DNA of 9,579 bases. Source: Betaproteobacteria bacterium (lineage in GTDB: Bacteria > Pseudomonadota > Gammaproteobacteria > Burkholderiales > Burkholderiaceae). The stretch is taken from the NCBI GenBank assembly GCA_018969885.1, contig JAGWXN010000122.1:1-9579 (forward strand), given 5' to 3'. Made by a program: the position numbers and the translations under genes. The notes under the pieces are model-generated. The model did not search any database and was not told the origin of the DNA. It saw only the letters and a program-made list of their open reading frames with translations. Below are positions 1-7,107 of this stretch, in pieces (position 1 is the stretch's first letter; each line of letters opens with the position of its first letter).

Positions 1-72
1 CTGACCGACATCAATATTGCGAAAGCGCGGCCGCGCGCCTGCAGCGCCCGAACCTCTGGCAGTTTCATTCAT
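1..72 (-). CDS. sdhC: Succinate dehydrogenase cytochrome b556 subunit, N-terminus (partial)
   Basis: SdhC is a heme-b membrane anchor subunit of succinate dehydrogenase (complex II), which oxidises succinate to fumarate and reduces quinone. Only the first 24 codons are inside the window. They read MNETARGSGAAG, then ARPRFRNIDVGQ. The RP-x-FRNI-x-V-x-Q stretch just before the first membrane helix is the typical start of betaproteobacterial SdhC proteins, and this is the basis of the call. The start is the ATG at 72-70, with a G-rich stretch (GGGGGG on the minus strand, about 83-88) as a possible ribosome binding site. A second ATG four bases downstream is out of frame. The gene lies 105 bp downstream of gntR on the same strand. 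The rest, including the helices and heme ligand, is outside the window, so the call depends on a short match plus the TCA-cycle context. Confidence 0.72.
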   Translation of the reverse strand, partial: MNETARGSGAAGARPRFRNIDVGQ

Positions 73-177
73 TATTGTTAAACCCCCCGGTGCAAAACCT
101 GCATATTGTTACCCAAACCCAACCGAGCCACCAAGCTCAGTGTCATCAGCCTTTGAATGAACAGTGTCGCCTGTGCG
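73..177. other. gntR-sdhC intergenic region with a repeated octamer and possible sdhC promoter
   Basis: This 105-bp gap separates the gntR stop from the sdhC start. The octamer TATTGTTA occurs at 73-80 and again at 104-111, a 31-bp spacing (about three helical turns). Read on the minus strand it is TAACAATA, once directly before the sdhC ATG and once inside a weak sigma70-like candidate (TTGGTG, 17-18 bp, then TAACAA or AACAAT). The match to consensus is poor, so sdhC may have its own promoter here or be co-transcribed with gntR. The 18-bp palindrome of the gntR-mdh gap is not repeated here, and no convincing terminator hairpin is seen. Confidence 0.35.
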
Positions 178-1011
178 TCATCCAAGCTCGTTGTAGTAGT
201 GATGCCGTTCAGTAAGACACCAGCCTCGCCGAAACTCCACCGGCTCTGATTCGTAAGTGCTCGAGACCCGATCCACCCGCAGGAGCGGGGTGCCGGCCTT
301 CACATGCAGTGCGCGCGCCACATCGGGCGGCGCGGTAACCGCCTTGATGCGCTCCTCAGCGCGGATCATGCGCACGTCAAATTCCGCCTCCAGTAGCGCA
401 TAAAGTGGGCCACTGTAGTTTGCGAGCCGCTCAGCGGTGAGGCCACGAAAACGTGCCCCGGGCAGCCAGATTTCGTCAAGCACTGTGGGCTCGCCCTCGA
501 GATCGAGTACGCGGCGCACCTGTACCAGCGGTTCCCCTGCGCGCAACCGCAACACGCGGGAAATCTCGGCGGGCCCACGGGCACGACGGCACTCGAGCAC
601 CTGGCTCCGCAACACCTGACCCTGTACCGAGCGCTCGCCCGGCATCGCAGAAACCGGCTCACCGCTCGGGTTGGCCTCGGGCAGGTCGTCGGGGCGCAGA
701 CGCAGAAACCGGAACTGGGTTCGCACCTCGAGGTGAGACGCGACAAAGGTGCCACGGCCCTGTCGGCGAACCAGCAGATTATCGGCAGCGAGTTCGTCAA
801 TCGCCTTCCGGACCGTACCCTGACTCACCCGAAAGCGAGAGGCGAGCTCCATTTCGCTGGGGATGGGTTCGCCCGGCTTCCACTCACCCGCCCGCAAGCG
901 CTTGGTGAGCAGCGTCTTGATCTGGCGATAAAGTGGCGCAAAGCGCGGCGCCACCTCGTCGGAGGATGGCGCGGGAAGCTCTTCTTGCTCGACAGACGCG
1001 GTCGTTGCCAT
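178..1011 (-). CDS. GntR-family (HutC/UTRA subfamily) transcriptional regulator
   Basis: This is a 277-aa metabolite-responsive DNA-binding regulator. Residues about 25-92 form the GntR winged helix: the recognition region runs from PSEMELASRF (51-60) into RVSQGTVRKAIDEL (61-74), and the wing is RRQGRGTFV (82-90). Residues about 97-270 match the UTRA ligand-binding fold of HutC/FarR-like regulators, with an IWLPG segment at 181-185 and a typical C-terminal SEPVEFRRG segment at 255-263. About 25 poorly conserved residues precede the helix-turn-helix. The ATG at 1011 has no good Shine-Dalgarno. The gene lies between sdhC (same strand, downstream) and mdh-prpBC-acnA (divergent), so it is a strong candidate to control one or both, probably through the palindrome at 1054-1071. 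The ligand is unknown; a TCA or methylcitrate-cycle intermediate would fit the context but is inference. Confidence 0.93.
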   Translation of the reverse strand: MATTASVEQEELPAPSSDEVAPRFAPLYRQIKTLLTKRLRAGEWKPGEPIPSEMELASRFRVSQGTVRKAIDELAADNLLVRRQGRGTFVASHLEVRTQFRFLRLRPDDLPEANPSGEPVSAMPGERSVQGQVLRSQVLECRRARGPAEISRVLRLRAGEPLVQVRRVLDLEGEPTVLDEIWLPGARFRGLTAERLANYSGPLYALLEAEFDVRMIRAEERIKAVTAPPDVARALHVKAGTPLLRVDRVSSTYESEPVEFRRGWCLTERHHYYNELG

Positions 1012-1053
1012 GCGGGAATTTCAGCACAGCCTGCGCCCACAGTCCAGTCAATC

Positions 1054-1071
1054 ATGTCTTATATAAGACAT
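1054..1071. promoter_or_regulatory. Perfect 18-bp palindrome, candidate GntR operator
   Basis: ATGTCTTATATAAGACAT is its own reverse complement over all 18 bases. It lies 42 bp upstream of the gntR start and 9 bp upstream of the mdh -35 box. Two-fold symmetric, AT-centred sites of this size suit dimeric GntR regulators, and the adjacent gene encodes one. Relative to a predicted mdh start of transcription near 1116 the site is centred near -53, outside the core promoter. On the minus strand the palindrome contains TATAAG (1063-1058), a possible -10 box for gntR, although the matching -35 is poor. The layout would allow autorepression of gntR together with control of mdh. The symmetry is observed; the binding protein is inferred. 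Confidence 0.7.
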
Positions 1072-1080
1072 AACACTAGA

Positions 1081-1109
1081 TTGACACCATAAAGTACCCA
1101 GCCTACACT
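1081..1109 (+). promoter_or_regulatory. Sigma70-like promoter for the mdh-prpBC-acnA operon
   Basis: A perfect -35 box TTGACA (1081-1086) is followed after exactly 17 bp by TACACT (1104-1109), which matches four of six -10 consensus bases. This predicts transcription starting near 1116 and a leader of about 83 nt before the mdh ATG. It is the best promoter-like sequence in the window and lies just downstream of the palindrome at 1054-1071. Confidence 0.72.
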
Positions 1110-1138
1110 CGCGCCAGCGTTCCAGCCAGCCGTCGGCG

Positions 1139-1152
1139 GGCGCCTCGGCGCC
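1139..1152 (+). other. GC-rich hairpin in the mdh leader
   Basis: GGCGCC, TC, GGCGCC can fold as a five-pair GC stem with a four-base loop. It lies in the predicted untranslated leader, between the promoter and the mdh ribosome binding site (GAGAGG at 1185-1190, 8 bp from the ATG). A short T run (TGTTTT, 1162-1167) follows some ten bases later, too far for a standard intrinsic terminator. It could slow polymerase or protect the 5' end, or it may simply reflect GC-rich sequence. Confidence 0.25.
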
Positions 1153-1198
1153 GCCCGGCTCTGTTTTCCAACCGAACCGGAATCGAGAGGTTTTCCCC

Positions 1199-2182
1199 AT
1201 GGCCAATCCCCCGAAGCGAATCGCGGTCACCGGCGCTGCCGGCCAGATCGGTTACAGCCTGCTGTTCAGACTCGCCAACGGCGACATGCTCGGCAAGAAC
1301 CAGCCGGTCATCCTCCAGCTGCTTGACATCAGCGCGGCACTGCCGGCAGTGCGCGGGGTGGTGATGGAGCTCGAGGACTGCGCGTTTCCGCTCCTCGCCG
1401 GGGTGGTGGTGACCGACGACCCCAGAGTCGCCTTCCGCGACGCCGACTACGCGCTTCTGGTGGGCGCGCGCCCGCGCAGCAAAGGCATGGAGCGGAAAGA
1501 TCTTCTCGAAGCCAACGGTGCAATTTTCACCGTTCAGGGCCGTGCGCTCGACGAATGCGCAAGCCGCGACGTTCGCGTGCTGGTGGTGGGCAATCCCGCC
1601 AACACCAATGCGTACATTGCAATGAAATCCGCTCCGAATCTGCCCAAAAAGAACTTCACCGCCATGCTGCGGCTTGACCACAACCGCGCGCTCTCGCAAC
1701 TTGCCGCGCGCTCGGGCAAACCGGTCGAATCGATCCAGAAACTCGCCGTGTGGGGCAACCATAGCCCCACCATGTATCCCGACTACCGGTTTGCCACCGT
1801 CAGCGGTCAATCGTTGAAAGCCATGATCAACGACGAAGCCTGGAATCGCGACACTTTCATCCCCACCGTCGGCAAGCGCGGCGCCGCCATCATCGAAGCT
1901 CGCGGTCTGTCGTCGGCCGCTTCGGCCGCCAACGCCGCCATCGACCACATGCGCGACTGGGTCATGGGCACGGGCGATCGCTGGGTCACCATGGGCATCG
2001 CGTCCGACGGCAGCTACGGCATTCCGCAGGACACGATGTACGGATTCCCGGTCACCTGCGCCAACGGCGAATACAGCATGGTGCGCGGCCTCGAGATCGA
2101 CGACTACAGCCGCCAGATGATGGACCGCACGCTGGCCGAATTGAACGAAGAGCGCGAAGGCATCAAGCACCTGCTCGGCTGA
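1199..2182 (+). CDS. mdh: NAD-dependent malate dehydrogenase
   Basis: This 327-aa enzyme interconverts malate and oxaloacetate with NAD(H) in the cytoplasm. It is the dimeric cytosolic-like type found in Betaproteobacteria, Actinobacteria and Thermus, not the E. coli type. The nucleotide-binding motif TGAAGQIG is at 11-18. Acidic D43 at the end of the second beta strand fits NAD preference. Substrate-binding arginines lie in RPRSKGMER (91-99; R93, R99). GNPANTNAY is at 131-139, followed by the catalytic pair D160 (LDHNR) and H188 ([12 protein letters not shown]). Length and motifs look complete. The start has GAGAGG 8 bp upstream. It is the first gene of the operon, 38 bp before prpB. Its product oxaloacetate is a substrate of the methylcitrate synthase encoded two genes downstream, which may explain the linkage. 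Confidence 0.97.
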   Translation: MANPPKRIAVTGAAGQIGYSLLFRLANGDMLGKNQPVILQLLDISAALPAVRGVVMELEDCAFPLLAGVVVTDDPRVAFRDADYALLVGARPRSKGMERKDLLEANGAIFTVQGRALDECASRDVRVLVVGNPANTNAYIAMKSAPNLPKKNFTAMLRLDHNRALSQLAARSGKPVESIQKLAVWGNHSPTMYPDYRFATVSGQSLKAMINDEAWNRDTFIPTVGKRGAAIIEARGLSSAASAANAAIDHMRDWVMGTGDRWVTMGIASDGSYGIPQDTMYGFPVTCANGEYSMVRGLEIDDYSRQMMDRTLAELNEEREGIKHLLG

Positions 2183-2220
2183 CCTTAGCGCCCGAGGGCG
2201 AAATCAGGGAGAACACGAAC

Positions 2221-3102
2221 ATGAGCCAATCGGCCGGTCGTAAATTTCGGGAAGCCATGGCGGCGGAAACGCCGCTTCAGATACCGGGCGCCATCAACGC
2301 CAATCATGCGCTGCTCGCGCAGCACGCCGGATTCCGCGCCATCTACCTGTCGGGCGGCGGTGTCGCGGCGGGCTCGCTCGGGTTGCCCGACCTGGGCATA
2401 TCGGGCCTGGACGACGTCCTCACAGACGTTCGCCGCATTACAGACGTATGCAGCCTGCCACTGCTCGTTGACGTCGACACCGGCTTCGGTTCGTCAGCGT
2501 TCAATGTGGCGCGCACCGTCCGCTCACTCATCAAGTTCGGCGCAGGCGCCCTGCACATTGAGGATCAGGTGGGGGCTAAGCGCTGCGGGCACCGCCCGGG
2601 CAAGGAAATTGTCAGCCAGCAGGAAATGGTCGACCGCATCAAGGCGGCAGTCGACGCCCGCACCGATCCGGATTTCTTCATCATGGCCCGCACCGACGCA
2701 CTGGCTTCGGAGGGACTCGATCGGGCAGTGGAGCGCGCGGTAGCCTGCGTCGAGGCCGGCGCCGATGGCATCTTTCCAGAAGCCATCACCGAGCTCTCCA
2801 TGTACAAGGCGTTTCGCGATGCGGTGGGGGTCCCCATCCTCGCCAACATCACCGAGTTTGGCCAGACGCCATTGTTCACGGTGAATGAGCTCGCCTCAGT
2901 CGACGTTGACATCGTCCTGTATCCGCTCTCAGCCTTCCGGGCCATGAACAAGGCCGCTGAGCTCACCTATCGCACGCTTCGTACCGAAGGCAGCCAGCAG
3001 TCCATCATTGGCCACATGCAGACGCGCAAAGAGCTCTACGACTCAATCGGCTACTGGGACTTCGAGCGCAAGCTCGACGAGCTGTTCGCCAAGAGCAAAT
3101 GA
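2221..3102 (+). CDS. prpB: 2-Methylisocitrate lyase
   Basis: PrpB cleaves 2-methylisocitrate to pyruvate and succinate, the last step of the methylcitrate cycle of propionyl-CoA breakdown. The 293-aa protein belongs to the isocitrate lyase/PEP mutase superfamily and is near the E. coli PrpB length. Visible motifs are SGGG at 44-47, the metal-binding acidic pair in VDVDTGFG (D84, D86), and the lyase signature KRCGHRPGK with catalytic C122. The ARTDA segment lies about 158-162, and a typical PrpB tail [13 protein letters not shown] is near the C-terminus. KRCGH with SLGLPDLG argues for PrpB over plain isocitrate lyase or oxaloacetate decarboxylase relatives. A strong Shine-Dalgarno (AGGGAGA, 2206-2212) precedes the ATG. 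It lies between mdh and prpC on the same strand, so its succinate and pyruvate can enter the TCA cycle encoded around it. Confidence 0.95.
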   Translation: MSQSAGRKFREAMAAETPLQIPGAINANHALLAQHAGFRAIYLSGGGVAAGSLGLPDLGISGLDDVLTDVRRITDVCSLPLLVDVDTGFGSSAFNVARTVRSLIKFGAGALHIEDQVGAKRCGHRPGKEIVSQQEMVDRIKAAVDARTDPDFFIMARTDALASEGLDRAVERAVACVEAGADGIFPEAITELSMYKAFRDAVGVPILANITEFGQTPLFTVNELASVDVDIVLYPLSAFRAMNKAAELTYRTLRTEGSQQSIIGHMQTRKELYDSIGYWDFERKLDELFAKSK

Positions 3103-3158
3103 TCTTCTTTCGATACTGACACCGCGACGTGGCGCCTTCGCGCTGCGCTTCGCTCTTC

Positions 3159-3162
3159 GGAG
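3159..3162 (+). promoter_or_regulatory. Ribosome binding site that sets the prpC start
   Basis: GGAG lies 7 bp before the ATG at 3170. The reading frame is open upstream to 3008, inside the end of prpB, but that extension has no family resemblance. This site and the match to PrpC lengths place the start at 3170. Confidence 0.7.
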
Positions 3163-3169
3163 ACCGTTC

Positions 3170-4327
3170 ATGTCCGCAGACACCCCCGTAGCTGGCCCCA
3201 AACCCAAGAAATCCGTCGCCTTGTCGGGCGTTGCCGCAGGCAATACCGCACTGTGTACCGTTGGGCGTAGCGGTAACGACCTTCACTATCGCGGCTACGA
3301 CATCCTTGACATCGCCGAGGCCACCGAGTTTGAGGAGATCGCCTATCTTCTGGTCCACGGCAAGCTCCCCACCGTGGCCGAACTGGCCGGCTACAAGGCC
3401 AAGCTGAAGGCGCTCCGCGGCGTGCCGGCCAACGTAAAAGCCGTGCTCGAATGGCTGCCTGCATCCGCTCACCCGATGGACGTCATGCGCACTGCCGTAT
3501 CGGCGCTTGGCTGCCAGCTTCCCGAGAAAGACGACCATGCGGCCCCAGGTGCGCGCGACATCGCCGACCAGCTGATGGCTTCGCTCGGCTCCATGCTGCT
3601 CTACTGGTATCACTACAGCCACAACGGCAAACGCATCGATGTCGAGACCGATGACGATTCCATCGGCGGTCACTTCCTGCATCTGCTGCACGGCCAGGCG
3701 CCCTCTGATCTGTGGGTTCGTGCCATGCACACCTCGCTCAACCTGTATGCCGAGCATGAATACAACGCCTCCACCTTTGCGGCCCGCGTCGTGGCGGGCA
3801 CAGGGTCCGACATGCACTCGGCCATCGCGGGTGGCATTGGTGCGCTGCGCGGGCCCAAGCACGGCGGCGCCAACGAAGTCGCTTTCGAAGTCCAGAAGCG
3901 CTATGACAACCCCGATGAAGCCGAGGCCGATATTCGTCGCCGTGTGGAGGCGAAAGAGGTCGTCATAGGCTTCGGCCACCCGGTTTACACGATCGCTGAT
4001 CCGCGTAACAAGATAATCAAGGAAGTGGCGAGGCGGCTGTCCAAATCAGCTGGCGACATGAAAATGTTCGACATCGCGGTACGAATTGAATCAGTGATGG
4101 CTGATGCCAAGCGAATGTTCGCCAATCTCGACTGGTTCAGCGCCGTGAGCTATCACATGATGCGCGTACCCACCAGCATGTTCACGCCGCTCTTTGTGAT
4201 TTCGCGGACATCGGGCTGGGCCGCGCATGTGATCGAGCAGCGCATCGACAACAAGATCATTCGCCCCAGCGCCAACTATGTTGGCCCCGAGAACCGCAAG
4301 TTTGTTCCCATTGAGAAGCGTCGCTGA
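3170..4327 (+). CDS. prpC: 2-Methylcitrate synthase
   Basis: PrpC condenses propionyl-CoA with oxaloacetate to 2-methylcitrate, the entry step of the methylcitrate cycle; these enzymes usually retain some citrate synthase activity. From the ATG at 3170 the protein has 385 aa, close to E. coli PrpC (389). The N-terminal [20 protein letters not shown] and [10 protein letters not shown] segments are characteristic of PrpC rather than GltA. The citrate synthase catalytic triad is present: H231 (GPKHGGANE), H270 (GFGHPVYT) and D321 (NLDWFSA). The C-terminus reads [17 protein letters not shown], as in other PrpC proteins. It starts 67 bp after prpB and ends 39 bp before acnA, consistent with one transcript. 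The long in-frame upstream extension to 3008 overlaps prpB and is not considered real. Confidence 0.95.
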   Translation: MSADTPVAGPKPKKSVALSGVAAGNTALCTVGRSGNDLHYRGYDILDIAEATEFEEIAYLLVHGKLPTVAELAGYKAKLKALRGVPANVKAVLEWLPASAHPMDVMRTAVSALGCQLPEKDDHAAPGARDIADQLMASLGSMLLYWYHYSHNGKRIDVETDDDSIGGHFLHLLHGQAPSDLWVRAMHTSLNLYAEHEYNASTFAARVVAGTGSDMHSAIAGGIGALRGPKHGGANEVAFEVQKRYDNPDEAEADIRRRVEAKEVVIGFGHPVYTIADPRNKIIKEVARRLSKSAGDMKMFDIAVRIESVMADAKRMFANLDWFSAVSYHMMRVPTSMFTPLFVISRTSGWAAHVIEQRIDNKIIRPSANYVGPENRKFVPIEKRR

Positions 4328-4366
4328 CGCGCCCTGACTTCCAACCCATCATCCGCCGAGGCCACC

Positions 4367-7072
4367 ATGCCGCATAACGCCTTCAAGACCCTCAAAGACT
4401 TCAAGATGGAGTCCGGCAAGACCGGAAAGCTCTACTCGCTGCCGGCGCTTGCGCGCAAGTTCCCCAATGTCAACCGTCTGCCGGTGTCGATCCGTATCGT
4501 GCTCGAGTCGGTGCTGCGTAATGTAGACGGCAAGAAAGTCACCGAGGCCCACGTTGAGCAGCTCGCCAACTGGAAACCGAACGCCGAGCGGATCGACGAA
4601 ATCCCGTTCATTGTCGCCCGCGTTGTGCTTCAGGATTTCACCGGGGTGCCACTTCTGGCCGACCTCGCTGCCATGCGAAATGTCGCGAGCGGCATGGGCC
4701 GCGATCCCAAGCGGATCGAGCCACTGGTTCCGGTCGACCTGGTGGTGGACCACTCGGTCATGATCGATCACTTTGGGTCGGCGAAGGCGCTCGATCTCAA
4801 TATGAAGCTCGAGTTCCAGCGCAACCGCGAGCGCTATCAGTTCATGAAGTGGGGCATGCAGGCGTTTGACACCTTCGGTGTTGTGCCCCCAGGCTTTGGC
4901 ATCGTGCACCAGGTCAACCTGGAATACCTGGCACGAGGCGTTCATCGCAACGCCGACAAGGTGTATTACGCCGACTCGCTGGTGGGCACCGACAGCCACA
5001 CCACCATGATCAACGGAATCGGCGTGGTGGGCTGGGGCGTGGGCGGCATCGAAGCCGAGGCCGGCATGCTGGGACAACCGGTTTATTTCCTGACGCCCGA
5101 CGTGGTCGGGGTCGAATTGTCCGGGCGCCTGCTCGAGGGCCTCACCGCCACCGACGTGGTCCTCACCATTACCGAAATGCTCCGCAAAGCCAAGGTGGTG
5201 GGTAAGTTCGTGGAGTTCTTCGGCGAAGGCACCGAGCGTTTGTCGGTCACCGATCGGGCCACCATTGCCAACATGGCACCCGAGTACGGCGCCACCATGG
5301 GTTTCTTCCCAGTCGATGACAAAACCATTGACTACTTCAAGGGCACCGGCCGCACTACCGCCGAGATCGACGCGTTCAAGAGCTGGTTCAAGGCCCAAGG
5401 GATGTACGGTGTTCCGAAGGCGGGCGACATCGACTACTCCACGGTTCTGAAGCTTGATCTGGGCACGGTGGTGCCGTCACTCGCCGGCCCGAAGCGTCCG
5501 CAGGACCGCATCGAGATCGGCAAAGTCGCTTCCACCTTCGCCGACCTCTACTCCAAACCCGCTGCACAAAACGGGTTCAATCTGCCCGCCGACTCGCTCA
5601 ATACCGTCCACAAGAACGCCGACGGCGTTGAAGTCCAGAACGGCGACGTACTGATTGCAGCTATCACCTCGTGCACCAACACTTCCAACCCGGGCGTGCT
5701 GCTGGCTGCCGGTCTGCTTGCCAAGAAGGCCGTTGAGGCTGGGCTCAAGGTGGGCAAACACATCAAGACCTCGCTTGCACCGGGCTCGCGCGTGGTCACC
5801 GAGTACCTGGAGAACGCCGGTCTGCTGCCCTACCTTGAGAAGCTCGGCTTCTCTGTGGCCGCCTACGGTTGCACCACGTGTATCGGTAATGCCGGTGACC
5901 TCACGCCGGCCATGAACGAAGCGATCACCAAGAACGATCTCATCTGCGCCGCAGTGCTGTCTGGTAACCGCAACTTCGAGGCCCGTATCCATCCTAACCT
6001 CAAGGCAAATTTCCTCGCGTCGCCGCCCCTGGTCGTCGCCTACGCCATCGCAGGAAATGTGCGCGTCGATCTCATGACCGAGCCAGTGGGCAAAGGCAAG
6101 GGTGGAAAAGACATCTACCTCGGCGACATCTGGCCCTCGAGTGATGAAGTCAATGCGCTCATGAAACACGCCATGAACCCGAAGATGTTCAAGGGTAACT
6201 ACGCGCAGGTGAAGGAAAATCCGGGTGCGTTGTGGGAGAAGATCAAAGGTGTGAGCGGTCAGGTTTATGACTGGCCATCGTCCACTTACATTGCCCGCCC
6301 GCCCTTCTTCGACGATTTCGGCATGACCCCGCAGGACTCCTCGGGCACCATCGCCGACGCGCGGGCCCTCGCTCTCTTTGGTGACTCCATCACCACTGAC
6401 CACATTTCGCCGGCCGGCTCCATCAAGGAATCGTCACCTGCGGGTAAATGGCTGCTCGAGCATGGCGTAGCCAAGGCTGACTTCAACAGTTACGGTTCGC
6501 GTCGTGGCAACCATGAAGTGATGATGCGCGGCACCTTTGCCAACGTCCGAATCAAGAACCTGATGCTCCCGGCTGCGGCCGACGGCAGCCGCGAGGAAGG
6601 CGGCGTCACGCTCCTGCAGCCCAGCGGCGAGAAACTGTCCATCTACGACGCAGCCATGCGCTATGTCGCGCAAGGCACCCCCACCGTGATCTTCGGTGGC
6701 GAGGAGTACGGCACCGGCTCTTCCCGTGATTGGGCCGCCAAGGGCACCCAGCTTCTGGGTGTTCGCGCGGTCGTCGCGCGAAGCTTCGAGCGTATTCACC
6801 GCTCGAACCTGGTTGGCATGGGCGTGCTGCCGTTGCAGTTCAAGGGCTCCGATTCATGGCAGTCGCTAGGTATTAACGGTGACGAAACCTTTGACATTGA
6901 AGTGCCGGACGAGCTCAAGCCGCAGCAGGACATCACGCTGGTCATTCGTCGCGCCGACGGATCGACCCAGAAGGTGAAGCTGTTGTCGCGAATTGATACC
7001 GCGATCGAGGTCGATTACTACAAGCACGGCGGGATCCTGCCGTATGTGCTGCGTGATCTCCTCGCTGCTTGA
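4367..7072 (+). CDS. acnA: Aconitate hydratase, AcnA type
   Basis: This 901-aa [4Fe-4S] enzyme isomerises citrate and isocitrate through cis-aconitate. The cluster ligands are C436 (TSCTNTSNP), C502 and C505 (YGCTTCIGN), nearly the E. coli AcnA positions. Other hallmarks are VDHSV near 127-131, [27 protein letters not shown] in the first half, [11 protein letters not shown] between domains, [13 protein letters not shown] (672-684) and the swivel-domain active-site loop GTGSSRD (782-788). These place it in the AcnA/IRP1 family rather than AcnB (different domain order) or AcnD. GAGG at 4358-4361 lies 5 bp before the ATG. As the last gene of an operon with prpB and prpC it could also serve methylcitrate or methylisocitrate interconversion, since no prpD or acnD/prpF is seen; that is inference. 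Its last codons are part of a 16-bp tandem repeat that continues past the stop. Confidence 0.95.
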   Translation: MPHNAFKTLKDFKMESGKTGKLYSLPALARKFPNVNRLPVSIRIVLESVLRNVDGKKVTEAHVEQLANWKPNAERIDEIPFIVARVVLQDFTGVPLLADLAAMRNVASGMGRDPKRIEPLVPVDLVVDHSVMIDHFGSAKALDLNMKLEFQRNRERYQFMKWGMQAFDTFGVVPPGFGIVHQVNLEYLARGVHRNADKVYYADSLVGTDSHTTMINGIGVVGWGVGGIEAEAGMLGQPVYFLTPDVVGVELSGRLLEGLTATDVVLTITEMLRKAKVVGKFVEFFGEGTERLSVTDRATIANMAPEYGATMGFFPVDDKTIDYFKGTGRTTAEIDAFKSWFKAQGMYGVPKAGDIDYSTVLKLDLGTVVPSLAGPKRPQDRIEIGKVASTFADLYSKPAAQNGFNLPADSLNTVHKNADGVEVQNGDVLIAAITSCTNTSNPGVLLAAGLLAKKAVEAGLKVGKHIKTSLAPGSRVVTEYLENAGLLPYLEKLGFSVAAYGCTTCIGNAGDLTPAMNEAITKNDLICAAVLSGNRNFEARIHPNLKANFLASPPLVVAYAIAGNVRVDLMTEPVGKGKGGKDIYLGDIWPSSDEVNALMKHAMNPKMFKGNYAQVKENPGALWEKIKGVSGQVYDWPSSTYIARPPFFDDFGMTPQDSSGTIADARALALFGDSITTDHISPAGSIKESSPAGKWLLEHGVAKADFNSYGSRRGNHEVMMRGTFANVRIKNLMLPAAADGSREEGGVTLLQPSGEKLSIYDAAMRYVAQGTPTVIFGGEEYGTGSSRDWAAKGTQLLGVRAVVARSFERIHRSNLVGMGVLPLQFKGSDSWQSLGINGDETFDIEVPDELKPQQDITLVIRRADGSTQKVKLLSRIDTAIEVDYYKHGGILPYVLRDLLAA

Positions 7073-7101
7073 TCTCCTCGCTGCTTGATCTCCTCGCTGC
7101 G
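7054..7101 (+). repeat. Three tandem copies of a 16-bp unit across the acnA stop
   Basis: The unit TGATCTCCTCGCTGCT occurs at 7054-7069 and 7070-7085 without change, and at 7086-7101 with one change (final T to G). The first copy is the coding end of acnA (Asp-Leu-Leu-Ala-Ala); the TGA opening the second copy is the stop codon. As 16 is not a multiple of three, the later copies are out of frame and untranslated. This looks like a recent slippage duplication filling most of the 35-bp gap to the convergent gene. Confidence 0.93.
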
Positions 7102-7107
7102 TGATCG

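Noticed and set aside
25..36. GCGCGGCCGCGC palindrome
   Set aside because: It lies in the Ala/Arg-rich coding start of sdhC and is explained by GC-rich codons.
1103..2170. 355-codon open frame on the minus strand opposite mdh
   Set aside because: It is antisense to a clearly conserved enzyme; composition rich in His, Ala, Val and Gly reflects GC-biased codon positions of mdh. No family resemblance.
2189..2200. Small CGCCC-GA-GGGCG hairpin between mdh and prpB
   Set aside because: Very short stem and loop without a T-run; too weak to call a terminator or processing site.
3008..3169. N-terminal extension of prpC by 54 codons
   Set aside because: It overlaps the end of prpB, has no PrpC similarity, and the ATG at 3170 has a GGAG site at proper spacing.
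3005..3979. 324-codon minus-strand open frame opposite prpC
   Set aside because: Antisense shadow of prpC, without recognisable motifs or ribosome binding site.
4349..5398. 349-codon minus-strand open frame opposite acnA, and a similar one at 5477-6403
   Set aside because: Both mirror the codon bias of acnA; acnA motifs run unbroken through the same region on the plus strand.
4367..7072. Calling the aconitase AcnD (2-methylcitrate dehydratase) because of the prp neighbours
   Set aside because: The N-terminal half and the [11 protein letters not shown] region follow AcnA, length is 901 aa, and no prpF is next to it.
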